Part shown: positions 16,661-25,285 of the stretch, piece after piece
How the letters are laid out: each line of letters starts with the position of its first letter
Numbering within the stretch: the first letter of the stretch is position 1
Source: Oscillospiraceae bacterium
GTDB taxonomy: Bacteria; Bacillota; Clostridia; Oscillospirales; Acutalibacteraceae
DNA: 39,275 nt
Assembly: GCA_015065615.1 (NCBI GenBank)
Contig: SVPY01000027.1
Span: 1 to 39,275 of the forward strand
Direction: 5' to 3'
Notes under the pieces: generated by a model
Told to the model about the DNA's origin: nothing
Seen by the model: the letters and a program-made list of their open reading frames with translations, nothing else
Databases searched by the model: none
Program-made: the position numbers and the translations under genes

Positions 16661-17488
16661 TCACTCTTTACTCAAAATATTATATTTTCTTATTGCTGCA
16701 AGTCCCGTTACTATACCTATGATAAGCAGTATAACAATGCCTGTAATTCCTTCCGATATACTCAAGCCGTTTTTCACAAGCTTAATACTTCTTATTGCCA
16801 TACTGTAATTACCGAAAAGGTAGATGGAAAGTGTGCCAGATGAAGCTATAAGCACTACTGCTGAGAAAATATACGCAGCGGCAGGATTTATAAGCATCCC
16901 AAGTCCCATTTGCAGTACACTTAAAGCAACAGTTGTTAAAAGCGGCATAAACGTAATTTCAAACCACAAATTCCAGTTTGGAACTTCCTGAACAGTAATT
17001 AAGGTACCGTACTCTTTTATACCTCGCATTTTTTCAGATATTCCCAGGCTGAAAACAGCGCCGTTTAAAAGTGAAAACACTGTGATAATAAACCACGCGA
17101 TAAGATACCAGATGGTTACGTTACTTATATTCCAAACGCATTTGCTAAGCCACCACAAATTTCTTTTACCTGACCTTAAAATCATCTGCTGACCGTAACC
17201 CATAAGATCATCGTTAGCATAATGCAGTGTGAAAAAAAGTATAAGTATATGGGGAACTATCCACATATAAGGAAATTCTAACATAAGATAATCTTCGCGC
17301 ACACCGCTGAAAATGTAATATAAATAGTCGCCTACGGTAAAGCTTACGTCCGTATACCTTAGTGTCGCTCCCCTTACTTCAAAGCAGGCAAATACCACGA
17401 AACTTACCCATACTATAAGCTTTATGAGAAATGAATTTTTAAAATTTCCGTAGGTTAAATCAAATTTCAGGTGCTTAAAAAATTTCAT
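16661..17488 (-). CDS. ABC-2-type permease subunit (second)
   Basis: A 275-residue membrane protein with about six hydrophobic helices (for example LIKLIVWVSFVVFACF near the N terminus and GIVILLIIGIVTGLAAI near the C terminus) and a short cytoplasmic N-terminal amphipathic segment. It belongs with ABC-2-like permeases without solute-binding partners. The start at 17488 is chosen because AGGGG lies just upstream; it overlaps the end of the preceding permease gene by 14 bases, indicating translational coupling. An in-frame upstream methionine (17530) is less likely. Confidence 0.75.
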   Translation of the reverse strand: MKFFKHLKFDLTYGNFKNSFLIKLIVWVSFVVFACFEVRGATLRYTDVSFTVGDYLYYIFSGVREDYLMLEFPYMWIVPHILILFFTLHYANDDLMGYGQQMILRSGKRNLWWLSKCVWNISNVTIWYLIAWFIITVFSLLNGAVFSLGISEKMRGIKEYGTLITVQEVPNWNLWFEITFMPLLTTVALSVLQMGLGMLINPAAAYIFSAVVLIASSGTLSIYLFGNYSMAIRSIKLVKNGLSISEGITGIVILLIIGIVTGLAAIRKYNILSKE

Positions 17489-18356
17489 CACGGCACCCCT
17501 TAAATATAATAGTGGCAAGAATAAAGGCACAAAGCACCGAAGTCACTAATAAAACCATCCACCATACTATAACGTTATTTTGGTTTGAAGGCAGAAAGCT
17601 TACGGGATTAATTACTTTATAGATTTCTCCCGGTATATTCGTCCATATATTTTTCTCTATAAATCCCATAATTAAAGTTGCGATAAAGGGGAAGAATAAA
17701 GCTGCAAACACGTTTCTTACGTAGAAAGAAATAGCGAAGCTCAAAAGTGCGAAAATACCTCCATACAATACGTCCAGCATAACGTATAAGATAACGTATG
17801 TGAAAGGGTGAGTAAAAAACAAATCCGCCCATAGATAGCCAAAAGATATGTAATTATAAATAACATTATCAACAATAGAGTCAGCTAAGGGCAAAAAGCT
17901 GCTTACAAGCATAATATTTACAATCAGCGGAATTAATACTACCAGCGCGCCTGACGTAAAAACAGCTAAAGATTTAGCTATTATGTACTTTTTCTTATCT
18001 ACCCTTGAAGCGATGTTTTTAAGGTAACCGCTTTTATATTCACGGCAGAATGTCCAGCCATAAGGAATTGCCGCAGCAATAGGAATTATTTTAAAAAATA
18101 CGTTACCTGCAATTGAAAGCACGTCCGCACCAACCCATCCTTTATAAAAACCGTAAAGGGATATATCCGGATTCATATAAAAACTTCCGTTCTCCATTAT
18201 AAGCGAGTTCGTAATTTTCTCGGGGTTATAATTCCCGTTACATTCAATAATGTACCAGGCGCTTAACAGTGCAAACAGCAAAAGAAGCGCCAAACCCATG
18301 AGGAAGAATTTACTGCATATTGCTTTTTTCATTTCAAGCTTAATAAGTTTACTCAA
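17475..18356 (-). CDS. ABC-2-type permease subunit (first)
   Basis: A 293-residue membrane protein. A cytoplasmic start (LEMKKAICSKFF) leads into a first helix (LMGLALLLLFALLSAWYII), then an extracytoplasmic loop of about 60 residues and five further helices, the usual ABC-2 layout. The motif FCREYKSGYLKNI resembles the conserved coupling loop (E-x3-G) of ABC-2 exporters. The initiation codon is TTG, supported by GGAGGT seven bases upstream. It starts 14 bases after the lipoprotein gene stop. Confidence 0.8.
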   Translation of the reverse strand: MSKLIKLEMKKAICSKFFLMGLALLLLFALLSAWYIIECNGNYNPEKITNSLIMENGSFYMNPDISLYGFYKGWVGADVLSIAGNVFFKIIPIAAAIPYGWTFCREYKSGYLKNIASRVDKKKYIIAKSLAVFTSGALVVLIPLIVNIMLVSSFLPLADSIVDNVIYNYISFGYLWADLFFTHPFTYVILYVMLDVLYGGIFALLSFAISFYVRNVFAALFFPFIATLIMGFIEKNIWTNIPGEIYKVINPVSFLPSNQNNVIVWWMVLLVTSVLCAFILATIIFKGCRDEIF

Positions 18357-18370
18357 TTTTATACCTCCTT

Positions 18371-19921
18371 TTATTCTACAGGTAAAACATCAAAAAATTG
18401 GAACACATAATCTTCTATCTGATCTTCCCAATAACATACGCGTAAAAAAACGTTATTATCTTTCACGTGTATGGGGTCGGTTAATATTCCCAGGCGATAG
18501 TGATATTTTTCTCCGTCACTTATGGTATAAGCCGTATAGTCACCCTTTTCGCCGTGTTCACCGTCGTACCACACTACGGTAGGCCAAAGCCGCATACCTG
18601 TTTGCTCCGTTTGTCTTATAGATAATCTCGTTGCATCAAGGTTTGCATAGGCTTTTATTGTTTCGGGCCCGCCTTCAGGAGCTTTATATTCAGCGGTAAT
18701 ATCTACAACGATGAAATTATTACCCTCAAGCATCCCGTCGGTCATATAGTAGTATAGTTTATCCCTATCAACACCCGATTCATTAAAGCTGTTGTAAACT
18801 TCCACGTTATCAAGAGTTAAGTATAAACCCTCCTGACCGAGAAAACCCGTTTCGCCACTTGTATTATATTCATACTCGATAAATGCAGGAAAAGTTCCGC
18901 CTACGGTTTTTGATACGAAATCCTGACCTCCCATCCACCATTCATCTCTTTGTATCTCGCCCATATTTTCACGGTCTACAAGATGCATATTATCCACTAC
19001 GGGCTTTTCCATATATTTTTCATTTTCTTCATCAGGGAATATTTCATAAGCAGTCCAGGATGCTCCCTTTACCTTAGGATTAATATATCCCATCTGAATG
19101 AAAACGTTTTTATTCTTTATATATTCGTGACCTGCTTTTACACCCAGTTGAAAAGTAAACTCCTCGCCTTTATTTATCATAAAACTTGTTCCCTGATGAA
19201 TATAATCAAGCTCAGGGTCATCTTTTTCAGGTCTGTCACTGAACCAAGTTATATATGGTTCTCTACTGTCTATTCCGCCTGCTCTGTGATAATCGTTAAC
19301 CTTCTCCTGAATATAAAAAGCATATATATCACCCGTATATACCATTATTCTGTCTTTCGAGTTCTCGGTACCTTCATATTTTGCCGTAAACTCAAGCAGA
19401 ATAAAAGCGTTTTCTCTTAATGAATATTCGTTATCGGAAGATAAACCGTAAGGGTCAACACCAGCCTCATAAAAATTATCGTAAACTTCCACGCTGTTTA
19501 AAGTGAATGACACACCCGGTGTACCGTTATGGAAAACGTTGCCTTCATAATCCTGCCAAAGAGTAACGTTTGAGCAGGTTTCTCCGACTTCAATAAGCTT
19601 CATAGGTACAACTTCCGTACCATACCTTGTATATACGATTCTGTCGTTATTTTCTTTCTGCGGCTCGCTGACTGAAGATTCGCTAACCTCTTCATCTGCC
19701 TCTGTCTCGCTTTCAGCCTGAGAATTGCTTTCTGTGCCGAGTATTTCATTATAATCGGACGCGTCGAGAGCTTCCATACCCTCGAAAGGGTCATACTCGG
19801 ACTCAGTTTCCTTTATTGCCGTTTTAAGACTTTCTTCAAACTTCACGTAGGAGCAACCGCTGAGTGTGAAAAGCGCCACAAGAAGCACAGCAAAAATCCT
19901 TATAAAAATACTTACTTTCAT
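18371..19921 (-). CDS. lipoprotein with two tandem DUF5027-like domains
   Basis: A 516-residue exported lipoprotein. The signal peptide ends in the lipobox LSGC (C23), followed by an acidic, Ser/Glu-rich linker (about 30-90). Two homologous halves follow: one with GVSFTLNSVEVYDNFYEAGVD and FILLEFTAKYEG, and a second with GLYLTLDNVEVYNSFNESGVD and FIVVDITAEYKAP. Both continue with parallel strands ending FIQMGYINP and FLRVCYWED. It starts the ABC operon, whose last gene carries a single divergent copy. It may be an extracellular sensing or immunity component; the function is unknown. GAGGCGG precedes ATG, and an extended -10 (TGCTACAAT) lies at about 19953-19961. Confidence 0.8.
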   Translation of the reverse strand: MKVSIFIRIFAVLLVALFTLSGCSYVKFEESLKTAIKETESEYDPFEGMEALDASDYNEILGTESNSQAESETEADEEVSESSVSEPQKENNDRIVYTRYGTEVVPMKLIEVGETCSNVTLWQDYEGNVFHNGTPGVSFTLNSVEVYDNFYEAGVDPYGLSSDNEYSLRENAFILLEFTAKYEGTENSKDRIMVYTGDIYAFYIQEKVNDYHRAGGIDSREPYITWFSDRPEKDDPELDYIHQGTSFMINKGEEFTFQLGVKAGHEYIKNKNVFIQMGYINPKVKGASWTAYEIFPDEENEKYMEKPVVDNMHLVDRENMGEIQRDEWWMGGQDFVSKTVGGTFPAFIEYEYNTSGETGFLGQEGLYLTLDNVEVYNSFNESGVDRDKLYYYMTDGMLEGNNFIVVDITAEYKAPEGGPETIKAYANLDATRLSIRQTEQTGMRLWPTVVWYDGEHGEKGDYTAYTISDGEKYHYRLGILTDPIHVKDNNVFLRVCYWEDQIEDYVFQFFDVLPVE

Positions 19922-20004
19922 ATAATCCGCCTCACTTTAATTTACTGATTAAATTGTAGCAACAAAAAGCATCCAAACGGCATCAAAACGGGATATTTTT
20001 TTCA

Positions 20005-20045
20005 TAAAAATAAAAAATCGGCAAAACTTTTACATTCTGCCGATT
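20005..20045 (-). terminator. terminator of the amidohydrolase gene
   Basis: AATCGGCA and TGCCGATT arms (20016-20045). On the minus strand the hairpin is followed by TTTTTATTTTTAT. Confidence 0.85.
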
Positions 20046-20069
20046 AATTTCAGATTAAATTAAATTTAA

Positions 20070-21221
20070 TTATGCCTTGTAAGCGATTTTACCATCTACG
20101 ATAGCTACGTAAGCTTCGCTGCCAACTACTGTCATGGGGTCTGCGGTCCAGATAATTACGTCGCCGTCCTTACCTGTTTCCAATGAACCTACTCTGTCGG
20201 CAATACCTATCTGAGTAGCGGGGTTAATTGTAATTGCCTTCCAGGCTTCTTCCTTGCATAGACCTGCATTTACAGCCAATGCCGCACACATGGGAAGGTA
20301 CTGTAAAGGAATTACGGGTGCATCGGTAATAATACTGATGGGCACGCCTGCTTTGTGTAAAACTGCGGGAGTTTCAAAGCTCTTATTTAAAAGCTCGATT
20401 TTGCTCTTACTGCCGAAGGAAGGGCCTACAAATGCAGGGTAACCTTCTTTTGCAAGCTCATCGGCAATTAATGCGCCCTCAGTACAGTGGTCAAGAGTTA
20501 ATTTAACGCCGAATTCCTTTGCAATTCTGATGGAAGTGAAAATATCGTCTGCTCTGTGGGCGTGAGCCTTTAAGGGTAATTCTCCCTTGATAACGGGAAT
20601 CATAGCTTCTAATTTCATATCAAAGCCAGGGTTCTTGCCATCTTCTTTATCCTGTAAATATCTCTTTGCTTTAAAAAGAGTCTCACGCAGAAGCGCTGCT
20701 GTTGCCATTCTTGTAGCAGGGCTCTTTTTCATACTCTGACCATAGCAGCGCTTGGGATTTTCACCGAATGCGCACTTCATAGCTATTGGGTCTTTAACTA
20801 TCATATTATCTACACGCTTACCTACAAGCTTAATAGCAACGAAGGTGCCACCTATTACGTTTGCACTGCCGGGGCCTGTGCAAGCTGTAGTAACGCCGCC
20901 TCTTACTGCTAAGGGGAGAGATTCATCCATAGGATTAATAGAGTCGATAGCTCTCATATGAGGAGTAATAGGCTCGATCATTTCGTTGTAGTCTCTGCCT
21001 TCCCAGCCCACAGCTTCATTGTGAAGACCTATATGGCAGTGAGCATCCACGCAGCCGGGGGTAACGAGTCTACCCTCAGCATCAATAACTTCAGCGCCTT
21101 CAGGTGCTTCAATATTTGCGCCAACTTCTAAAATTTTACCGTCATCGCCAATAAGTACAGAGCCATTTTCGATATCGGCGCCTGCCATAGTTTTAACGTA
21201 ACCGTTTTTAATAAGTAACAT
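20070..21221 (-). CDS. metal-dependent amidohydrolase (imidazolonepropionase-like)
   Basis: A 383-residue amidohydrolase-superfamily enzyme with the composite-sandwich plus TIM-barrel layout. Metal-site elements are DAHCHIG after the N-terminal sandwich (VTPGCVDAH), KAHAHR, LDHCTEG and the catalytic aspartate in ITDAP. The C-terminal signature NPATQIGIADRVGSLETGKDGD is typical of the cyclic-amidohydrolase/HutI-like group. It likely hydrolyses a cyclic amide or amidine, or a related nitrogen ring. The start at 21221 is chosen because AAAGGAAATG precedes it. It is a single-gene unit ending in its own terminator. Confidence 0.87.
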   Translation of the reverse strand: MLLIKNGYVKTMAGADIENGSVLIGDDGKILEVGANIEAPEGAEVIDAEGRLVTPGCVDAHCHIGLHNEAVGWEGRDYNEMIEPITPHMRAIDSINPMDESLPLAVRGGVTTACTGPGSANVIGGTFVAIKLVGKRVDNMIVKDPIAMKCAFGENPKRCYGQSMKKSPATRMATAALLRETLFKAKRYLQDKEDGKNPGFDMKLEAMIPVIKGELPLKAHAHRADDIFTSIRIAKEFGVKLTLDHCTEGALIADELAKEGYPAFVGPSFGSKSKIELLNKSFETPAVLHKAGVPISIITDAPVIPLQYLPMCAALAVNAGLCKEEAWKAITINPATQIGIADRVGSLETGKDGDVIIWTADPMTVVGSEAYVAIVDGKIAYKA

Positions 21222-21285
21222 AATTTCATTTCCTTTCAGTTTTTTAAATTTCATTATGTATTTATTTCCGTTAGTATCTTTTTCA

Positions 21286-21294
21286 ATTATACCA
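21286..21294 (-). promoter_or_regulatory. extended -10 promoter of the amidohydrolase gene
   Basis: On the minus strand TGGTATAAT is a perfect extended -10; no strong -35 is seen. Confidence 0.6.
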
Positions 21295-21346
21295 CAGTAA
21301 ATTTATAAATTAAATAGCAAAATTCAAATAAAATTAATCCACTTTA

Positions 21347-21375
21347 TTGCATATGCTAAAAATATTTTTTATAAT
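21347..21375 (+). promoter_or_regulatory. promoter of the beta-helix glycosidase-like gene
   Basis: TTGCAT, 17 bases, TATAAT; the -10 ends 21 bases before the ATG. Confidence 0.75.
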
Positions 21376-21396
21376 TAAACAAAGGTGGTGTTAACT

Positions 21397-22959
21397 ATGG
21401 ATTTTTCAGCAGAATACACTTTAAAATATTTAAAAGAAATAAGCGATTATTTAAAAAATAACCCAAATTCCGATATAACTCTTAATAAGGGTATCTATCA
21501 TATAAAAACTCCCAAAAGCATTAATGCTATGGAAAACGTTTTTTCAGGCAAGTGGGGTGATAATCCTGAAAAGATTATGTTTAACCCTAAGTATGATTTT
21601 GATATCGGCTTTCTGCTTTCGGGCATTAAAGGCTGCACAATAAACGCTGAAGGTGCCTTTTTTATGGTGGAAGGATTCATGGAGCCTTTGTCCATAAGAA
21701 ACTGCGAAAATCTTACTGTAAAAGGACTTACCATTGACCATTTAAGAAAGCCATATTCCTTCGGTAAGGTTACGAAAATCAGCGAAATAGATAGCAAAAA
21801 TAATATCGTAGTCACCGTTAAACTTGATAAAACCACACCCATTAAAGAAAAAACGCCCATTAATTTAAGGCATATTTTTTATGACACAAATAACGATAAG
21901 GTTATAAGAGCAAAAATTCACAGGGCTTCCTATGTTAATGAATATGAAATTGAAATTTTAATGCCTTATAACAGCAGCATAAGCTTAGGAAACGAATTTT
22001 ATACAATTCACACATACCACTCCCGACCTGCTATATTGATAGAAAATTCCAAAAATATAACCCTTGAGGATATCACCATTCATTCTCAGCCGGGTATGGG
22101 TGTTGTTGGTAACAGAAGCGAAAACATCTCACTTCTCGGTTTAAAGGTTATTCCCTCTGAAAATCAGCATTTTTCCACCAACACCGATGCCACGCATTTC
22201 ACTTCCATAAAAGGTAATCTTATTTATGATGGCTGCACGTTTATTTCTCAGGGCGACGATTCATTGAACGTACATAGTTACTATCACGCAATCATAAGTA
22301 AAAGCGGCGAAAAAACTTACAATATTCAGGAAAAAACTCCCGGCGGTACTCACGCTCAAACTCTTGACTATCCCGATGAAGGCGATATTCTGGAGCTTAC
22401 CGATATTAACACACTGGAAGTTTTAGGCGAATATAAAGCTATAAAGGTACATCCCGACTTTAAAAATTATTCCACTCAAATCACTTTAGATAGACCCTTA
22501 CCCGAAAACACTGAAAATCTTGTACTTACCGACGTAACAAGGCTACCCAAATTAATTATACGCAACTGCAAGGCATCAAAACATTTTGCAAGAGGATTCC
22601 TGGTTAAAAGCCGTGGCGTATTGATTGAGAACAATGAAATAAGTCAGCTTCCCTTAGCTGGAATAGAAATTGCCGCTGAATCATATTGGTATGAAGGTGT
22701 TTCACCTTGTGACGTAATTATAAGAAATAATAAAATTTCGGACTGCAAATGCGGTATTTTAGTTAAAGCAGATTGCCCGAACCCCAAAGGTCAAAGTGTT
22801 AAAAACATAGAAATTGAAAACAACGATATTTACTGCCCTGAAAGCAGCCACGGTATAATTATTGCCAACAGTAAAAATATACTTATTAAAAATAACAAAA
22901 TAATTTCAAATGGCAAAAATATAAGCATAACAAATTCGTTGGACGTTAAAGAGATATAA
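21397..22959 (+). CDS. right-handed beta-helix protein, GH110-like (alpha-1,3-galactosidase type)
   Basis: A 520-residue parallel beta-helix protein with many N-rich turns (LLIENSKNITLEDIT-like rungs, NNKISDCKCGILV, IEIENNDIY). The segments STNTDATHF and FISQGDDSLNVHSYY, carrying paired acidic residues (DA, DD), match the catalytic region of GH110 and related beta-helix glycosidases. An inserted domain (about 330-385) lies between rungs, as in GH110. No signal peptide is seen, unusual for a family often secreted. The start at 21397 is preferred because AAAGGTGGTG precedes this ATG; the GTG codons upstream are part of that ribosome site. The exact linkage hydrolysed is not certain. Confidence 0.75.
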   Translation: MDFSAEYTLKYLKEISDYLKNNPNSDITLNKGIYHIKTPKSINAMENVFSGKWGDNPEKIMFNPKYDFDIGFLLSGIKGCTINAEGAFFMVEGFMEPLSIRNCENLTVKGLTIDHLRKPYSFGKVTKISEIDSKNNIVVTVKLDKTTPIKEKTPINLRHIFYDTNNDKVIRAKIHRASYVNEYEIEILMPYNSSISLGNEFYTIHTYHSRPAILIENSKNITLEDITIHSQPGMGVVGNRSENISLLGLKVIPSENQHFSTNTDATHFTSIKGNLIYDGCTFISQGDDSLNVHSYYHAIISKSGEKTYNIQEKTPGGTHAQTLDYPDEGDILELTDINTLEVLGEYKAIKVHPDFKNYSTQITLDRPLPENTENLVLTDVTRLPKLIIRNCKASKHFARGFLVKSRGVLIENNEISQLPLAGIEIAAESYWYEGVSPCDVIIRNNKISDCKCGILVKADCPNPKGQSVKNIEIENNDIYCPESSHGIIIANSKNILIKNNKIISNGKNISITNSLDVKEI

Positions 22960-22963
22960 AAAT

Positions 22964-22985
22964 GGGAGAAGATTATTCTTCTCCC
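22964..22985. terminator. shared terminator hairpin between convergent genes
   Basis: GGGAGAAGA and TCTTCTCCC form a nine-base stem with loop TTAT, followed by TTATTTT on the plus strand. The minus-strand AraC gene stop codon lies in the loop. Confidence 0.75.
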
Positions 22986-23782
22986 TTATTTTCCTTCTGC
23001 ACTTTTTCGATATATTCTTTTGGTGATATTCCCATTTGCTTTTTAAATACGTTAGAAAAATATAAAGGATCGGAAAAACCTGAAAGAGATGAAATATTTT
23101 TAATTGAGTCCAGCTTATGGTCAAGTAGGAATACCGCCTGCTTGAGCCTTATATTCCTCAGGTACTCTGTGTAACCCACACCCATTTTATTTTTAAAAAG
23201 GTGCGAAAGGTACTTGGGGTTATATCCCAACTCATCTGCAATTAAACTGATGCTTAAGGAGCTATCCGTAAAGTTTTCTTCAGTGATTTCAACCATTTTA
23301 TTCACTACGTCGTTTTTCTCAGCAGCGCTGCCGAAAAGCCTGGAGAATGTATATAAAAGCACGCTTTCAGCCGCAAGGTCTGTAGTTTTTTCGTTCGCTC
23401 TGCTTAAACTTTCCTGCCATAAAGGTATTAAACTTTCGAAACCTTTAAAATGACGGTTGCTTTCCCTTATATCAAATCTCCTGAAAAGCTCATCTGCTCT
23501 TATACCTGTAAAATCCACGTACATATATTCCGTATCGCTTATAGAATTAACAGAGTAATACTCATTAATAAACACAAAAAGCAAATTACCCGCTTCATAA
23601 GCGTAGGGTTCTTTATCTACTATAAATTCTCCCTTGCCTTTGGTAATCAGAATCATTCTGTTGCTGTTAGTTTCACACTTTTTCTTCATAACTTCGGGGC
23701 TGGTTTCAAATATAAAGCAGTTTATATTTAAATTGGTATTCATTATGGTGGGCACAAATTTACATATATTTTTATTGTTCAT
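22973..23782 (-). CDS. AraC-family transcriptional regulator
   Basis: A 269-residue regulator. An N-terminal cupin-like sensor (about 20-110; KGKGEFIVDKEPYAYEAGNLLF) is followed by the two-helix-turn-helix domain, about residues 165-260, with SLSISLIADELGYNPKYLS and the signature LSGFSDPLYFSNVFKKQMG..P.EY. It probably senses a sugar and controls the divergent Gfo/Idh gene, from which it is separated by 163 bases holding both promoters. AAAGGATG precedes ATG. The leader is very short. Confidence 0.92.
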   Translation of the reverse strand: MNNKNICKFVPTIMNTNLNINCFIFETSPEVMKKKCETNSNRMILITKGKGEFIVDKEPYAYEAGNLLFVFINEYYSVNSISDTEYMYVDFTGIRADELFRRFDIRESNRHFKGFESLIPLWQESLSRANEKTTDLAAESVLLYTFSRLFGSAAEKNDVVNKMVEITEENFTDSSLSISLIADELGYNPKYLSHLFKNKMGVGYTEYLRNIRLKQAVFLLDHKLDSIKNISSLSGFSDPLYFSNVFKKQMGISPKEYIEKVQKENKGEE

Positions 23783-23803
23783 TATTTCACATCCTTTAAA
23801 TAT

Positions 23804-23832
23804 ACTATATACAAATATGCGGGCAAATTCAA
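23804..23832 (-). promoter_or_regulatory. promoter of the AraC-family gene
   Basis: On the minus strand TTGAAT, 17 bases, TATAGT. Between it and the divergent promoter lies a repeated TATATG motif (about 23849-23862) that could be a regulator site. Confidence 0.65.
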
Positions 23833-23873
23833 GCTAACCTAACCATTTTATATGTTTATATGTAAATTTTCTA

Positions 23874-23902
23874 TTGTTTTTGATATTCAATTAAATTATA
23901 CT
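23874..23902 (+). promoter_or_regulatory. promoter of the second Gfo/Idh gene
   Basis: TTGTTT, 17 bases, TATACT, 43 bases before ATG. Confidence 0.7.
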
Positions 23903-23945
23903 TAATATAGCAAAACTCAGTTTATCTAATTAAAGGAGAATTACT

Positions 23946-25199
23946 ATGAACAAAAATTTAAAAGTCGGCGTATTCGGCGTTGGCAGAGGCTTGGATATTG
24001 CAAAGAATTTTAAGCTTTGTAACTGTGAAGTAGTAGCTATCTGTGACTTCCACAAAGAGCGCCTTGAAAAAGCTAAAGCTAAGTGCGACGCTTCTGTAGG
24101 CATATACGAAAACTTCGATGATTTTATCGAGCACGATATGGACATCTGTATTCTTGCTAACTTCTTCCACGAGCACGCCCCCTATGCAATCAAGTGTTTT
24201 GAAAAGGGAATTCACGTTTATTCTGAATGTATTTCTAACGGTACTATGGCTGAGGGCGTTGAGCTTGTTCGTGCTTTTGAGAAAACAGAAAACGTAGTTT
24301 ACTTCCTTGCAGAAAACTACCCCCAGATGATTTTCAACCGCGAAATGCAGAGTGCTGTAGCAAGCGGTACATTAGGCAGAATCTTATACGCTGAAGGCGA
24401 ATATAACCATCCCGGTTCAGCTGTGGACGTTGATTTTCTTAAAGAATACAACTACTATCCCGAACATTGGAGAAACTACCTCCCTGTTACTTACTACTTA
24501 ACACATTCCTTAGGCCCGATTATGAAGGCAACAGGTGCTACACCCAAAGTTGTAACTTCTTTTGCAATTTACGATCCGCTTCCAAAGGACGTACCTACTG
24601 CTAAGCAGGTCGGCGATAATGCTGCAATTATGATGACACAGAATGACGATGGCTCCGTATTCAGATTTGTTGGCTGCAGCAAATTCGGTGGTCACCATAA
24701 TGCATACAGAATTTGCGGTACTAAAGGTACTATTGAAAACATGCGCGGTATGGGCAACAAGATTATGCTCCGCTACAACGATTGGGAAATCCCTGAAGGC
24801 AAAGAAGAAATTAACTGCTATGACCCCAAGTGGAATGACAAAGACGAAGCGATGATTCCTGCATCAGGTCACGGCGGCAGCGACTATATGACAGCAAGAT
24901 TATTCGTTGAATGTGTAAAAGAGAACAAGCAGCCCGAGCACCCCTTCAATATTTACGCTGCAACTGCAATGAGCTCCGTTGCAATTTTAGCTCATCGCTC
25001 TGTTCTTGAAGGCGGCAAACCCTATGAAATCCCCGACTTCAGAAAAGAAGAGGATAGAATCAAGTGGGAAAACGACCGCTTAACTCCTGTTCCAGGTACA
25101 GACGGTTCAAAACCCAATATCCCTTGCTGCTCAGTAGTTGACCACAAACCTACAGAAGAACAGATAAAAGGCTACAAAGAGCTTTTAGGAATTGAATAA
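23946..25199 (+). CDS. Gfo/Idh/MocA-family protein with atypical catalytic motif
   Basis: A 417-residue Rossmann-fold protein. The nucleotide-binding motif GVFGVGRG is at residues 8-15. The place of the family EKP motif reads HVYSECISNGT, so the usual lysine is missing. An AENYP segment follows, and the C-terminal sheet domain includes TYYLTHSLGPI and ICGTKGTIENMRG. Related proteins use NAD for redox-assisted sugar chemistry, including NAD-dependent glycosidases such as GH109, so a glycosidase or lyase is an alternative to a dehydrogenase. AAAGGAG precedes ATG. It is divergent from an AraC regulator and followed by a sugar-isomerase-like gene. Confidence 0.82.
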   Translation: MNKNLKVGVFGVGRGLDIAKNFKLCNCEVVAICDFHKERLEKAKAKCDASVGIYENFDDFIEHDMDICILANFFHEHAPYAIKCFEKGIHVYSECISNGTMAEGVELVRAFEKTENVVYFLAENYPQMIFNREMQSAVASGTLGRILYAEGEYNHPGSAVDVDFLKEYNYYPEHWRNYLPVTYYLTHSLGPIMKATGATPKVVTSFAIYDPLPKDVPTAKQVGDNAAIMMTQNDDGSVFRFVGCSKFGGHHNAYRICGTKGTIENMRGMGNKIMLRYNDWEIPEGKEEINCYDPKWNDKDEAMIPASGHGGSDYMTARLFVECVKENKQPEHPFNIYAATAMSSVAILAHRSVLEGGKPYEIPDFRKEEDRIKWENDRLTPVPGTDGSKPNIPCCSVVDHKPTEEQIKGYKELLGIE

Positions 25200-25202
25200 A
25201 CT

Positions 25203-25235
25203 AAAAAAGGCAGCTTTTAAAGTTGCCTTTTTCTT
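25203..25235 (+). terminator. terminator after the second Gfo/Idh gene
   Basis: AAAGGCAGCTTT and AAAGTTGCCTTT form a stem with G-T wobbles, followed by TTCTTTTT. Confidence 0.85.
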
Positions 25236-25251
25236 TTTCGGGTGTTATAAT
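25223..25251 (+). promoter_or_regulatory. promoter of the TIM-barrel isomerase gene
   Basis: TTGCCT, 17 bases, TATAAT. The -35 box lies inside the right arm of the preceding terminator. Confidence 0.7.
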
Positions 25252-25285
25252 TTTTATATCACCTAAGTTTCGAAAGGAAATTATT

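Noticed and set aside
16342-16843. Plus-strand reading frames of about 126 codons across 16342-16722 and 16463-16843
   Set aside because: They run through palindromic element B and antisense to the ATPase and permease genes, and lack a ribosome site.
18950-19420. 156-codon plus-strand frame opposite the lipoprotein gene
   Set aside because: It is antisense to a well-supported lipoprotein with signal peptide and duplicated domains; no ribosome site or known motif.
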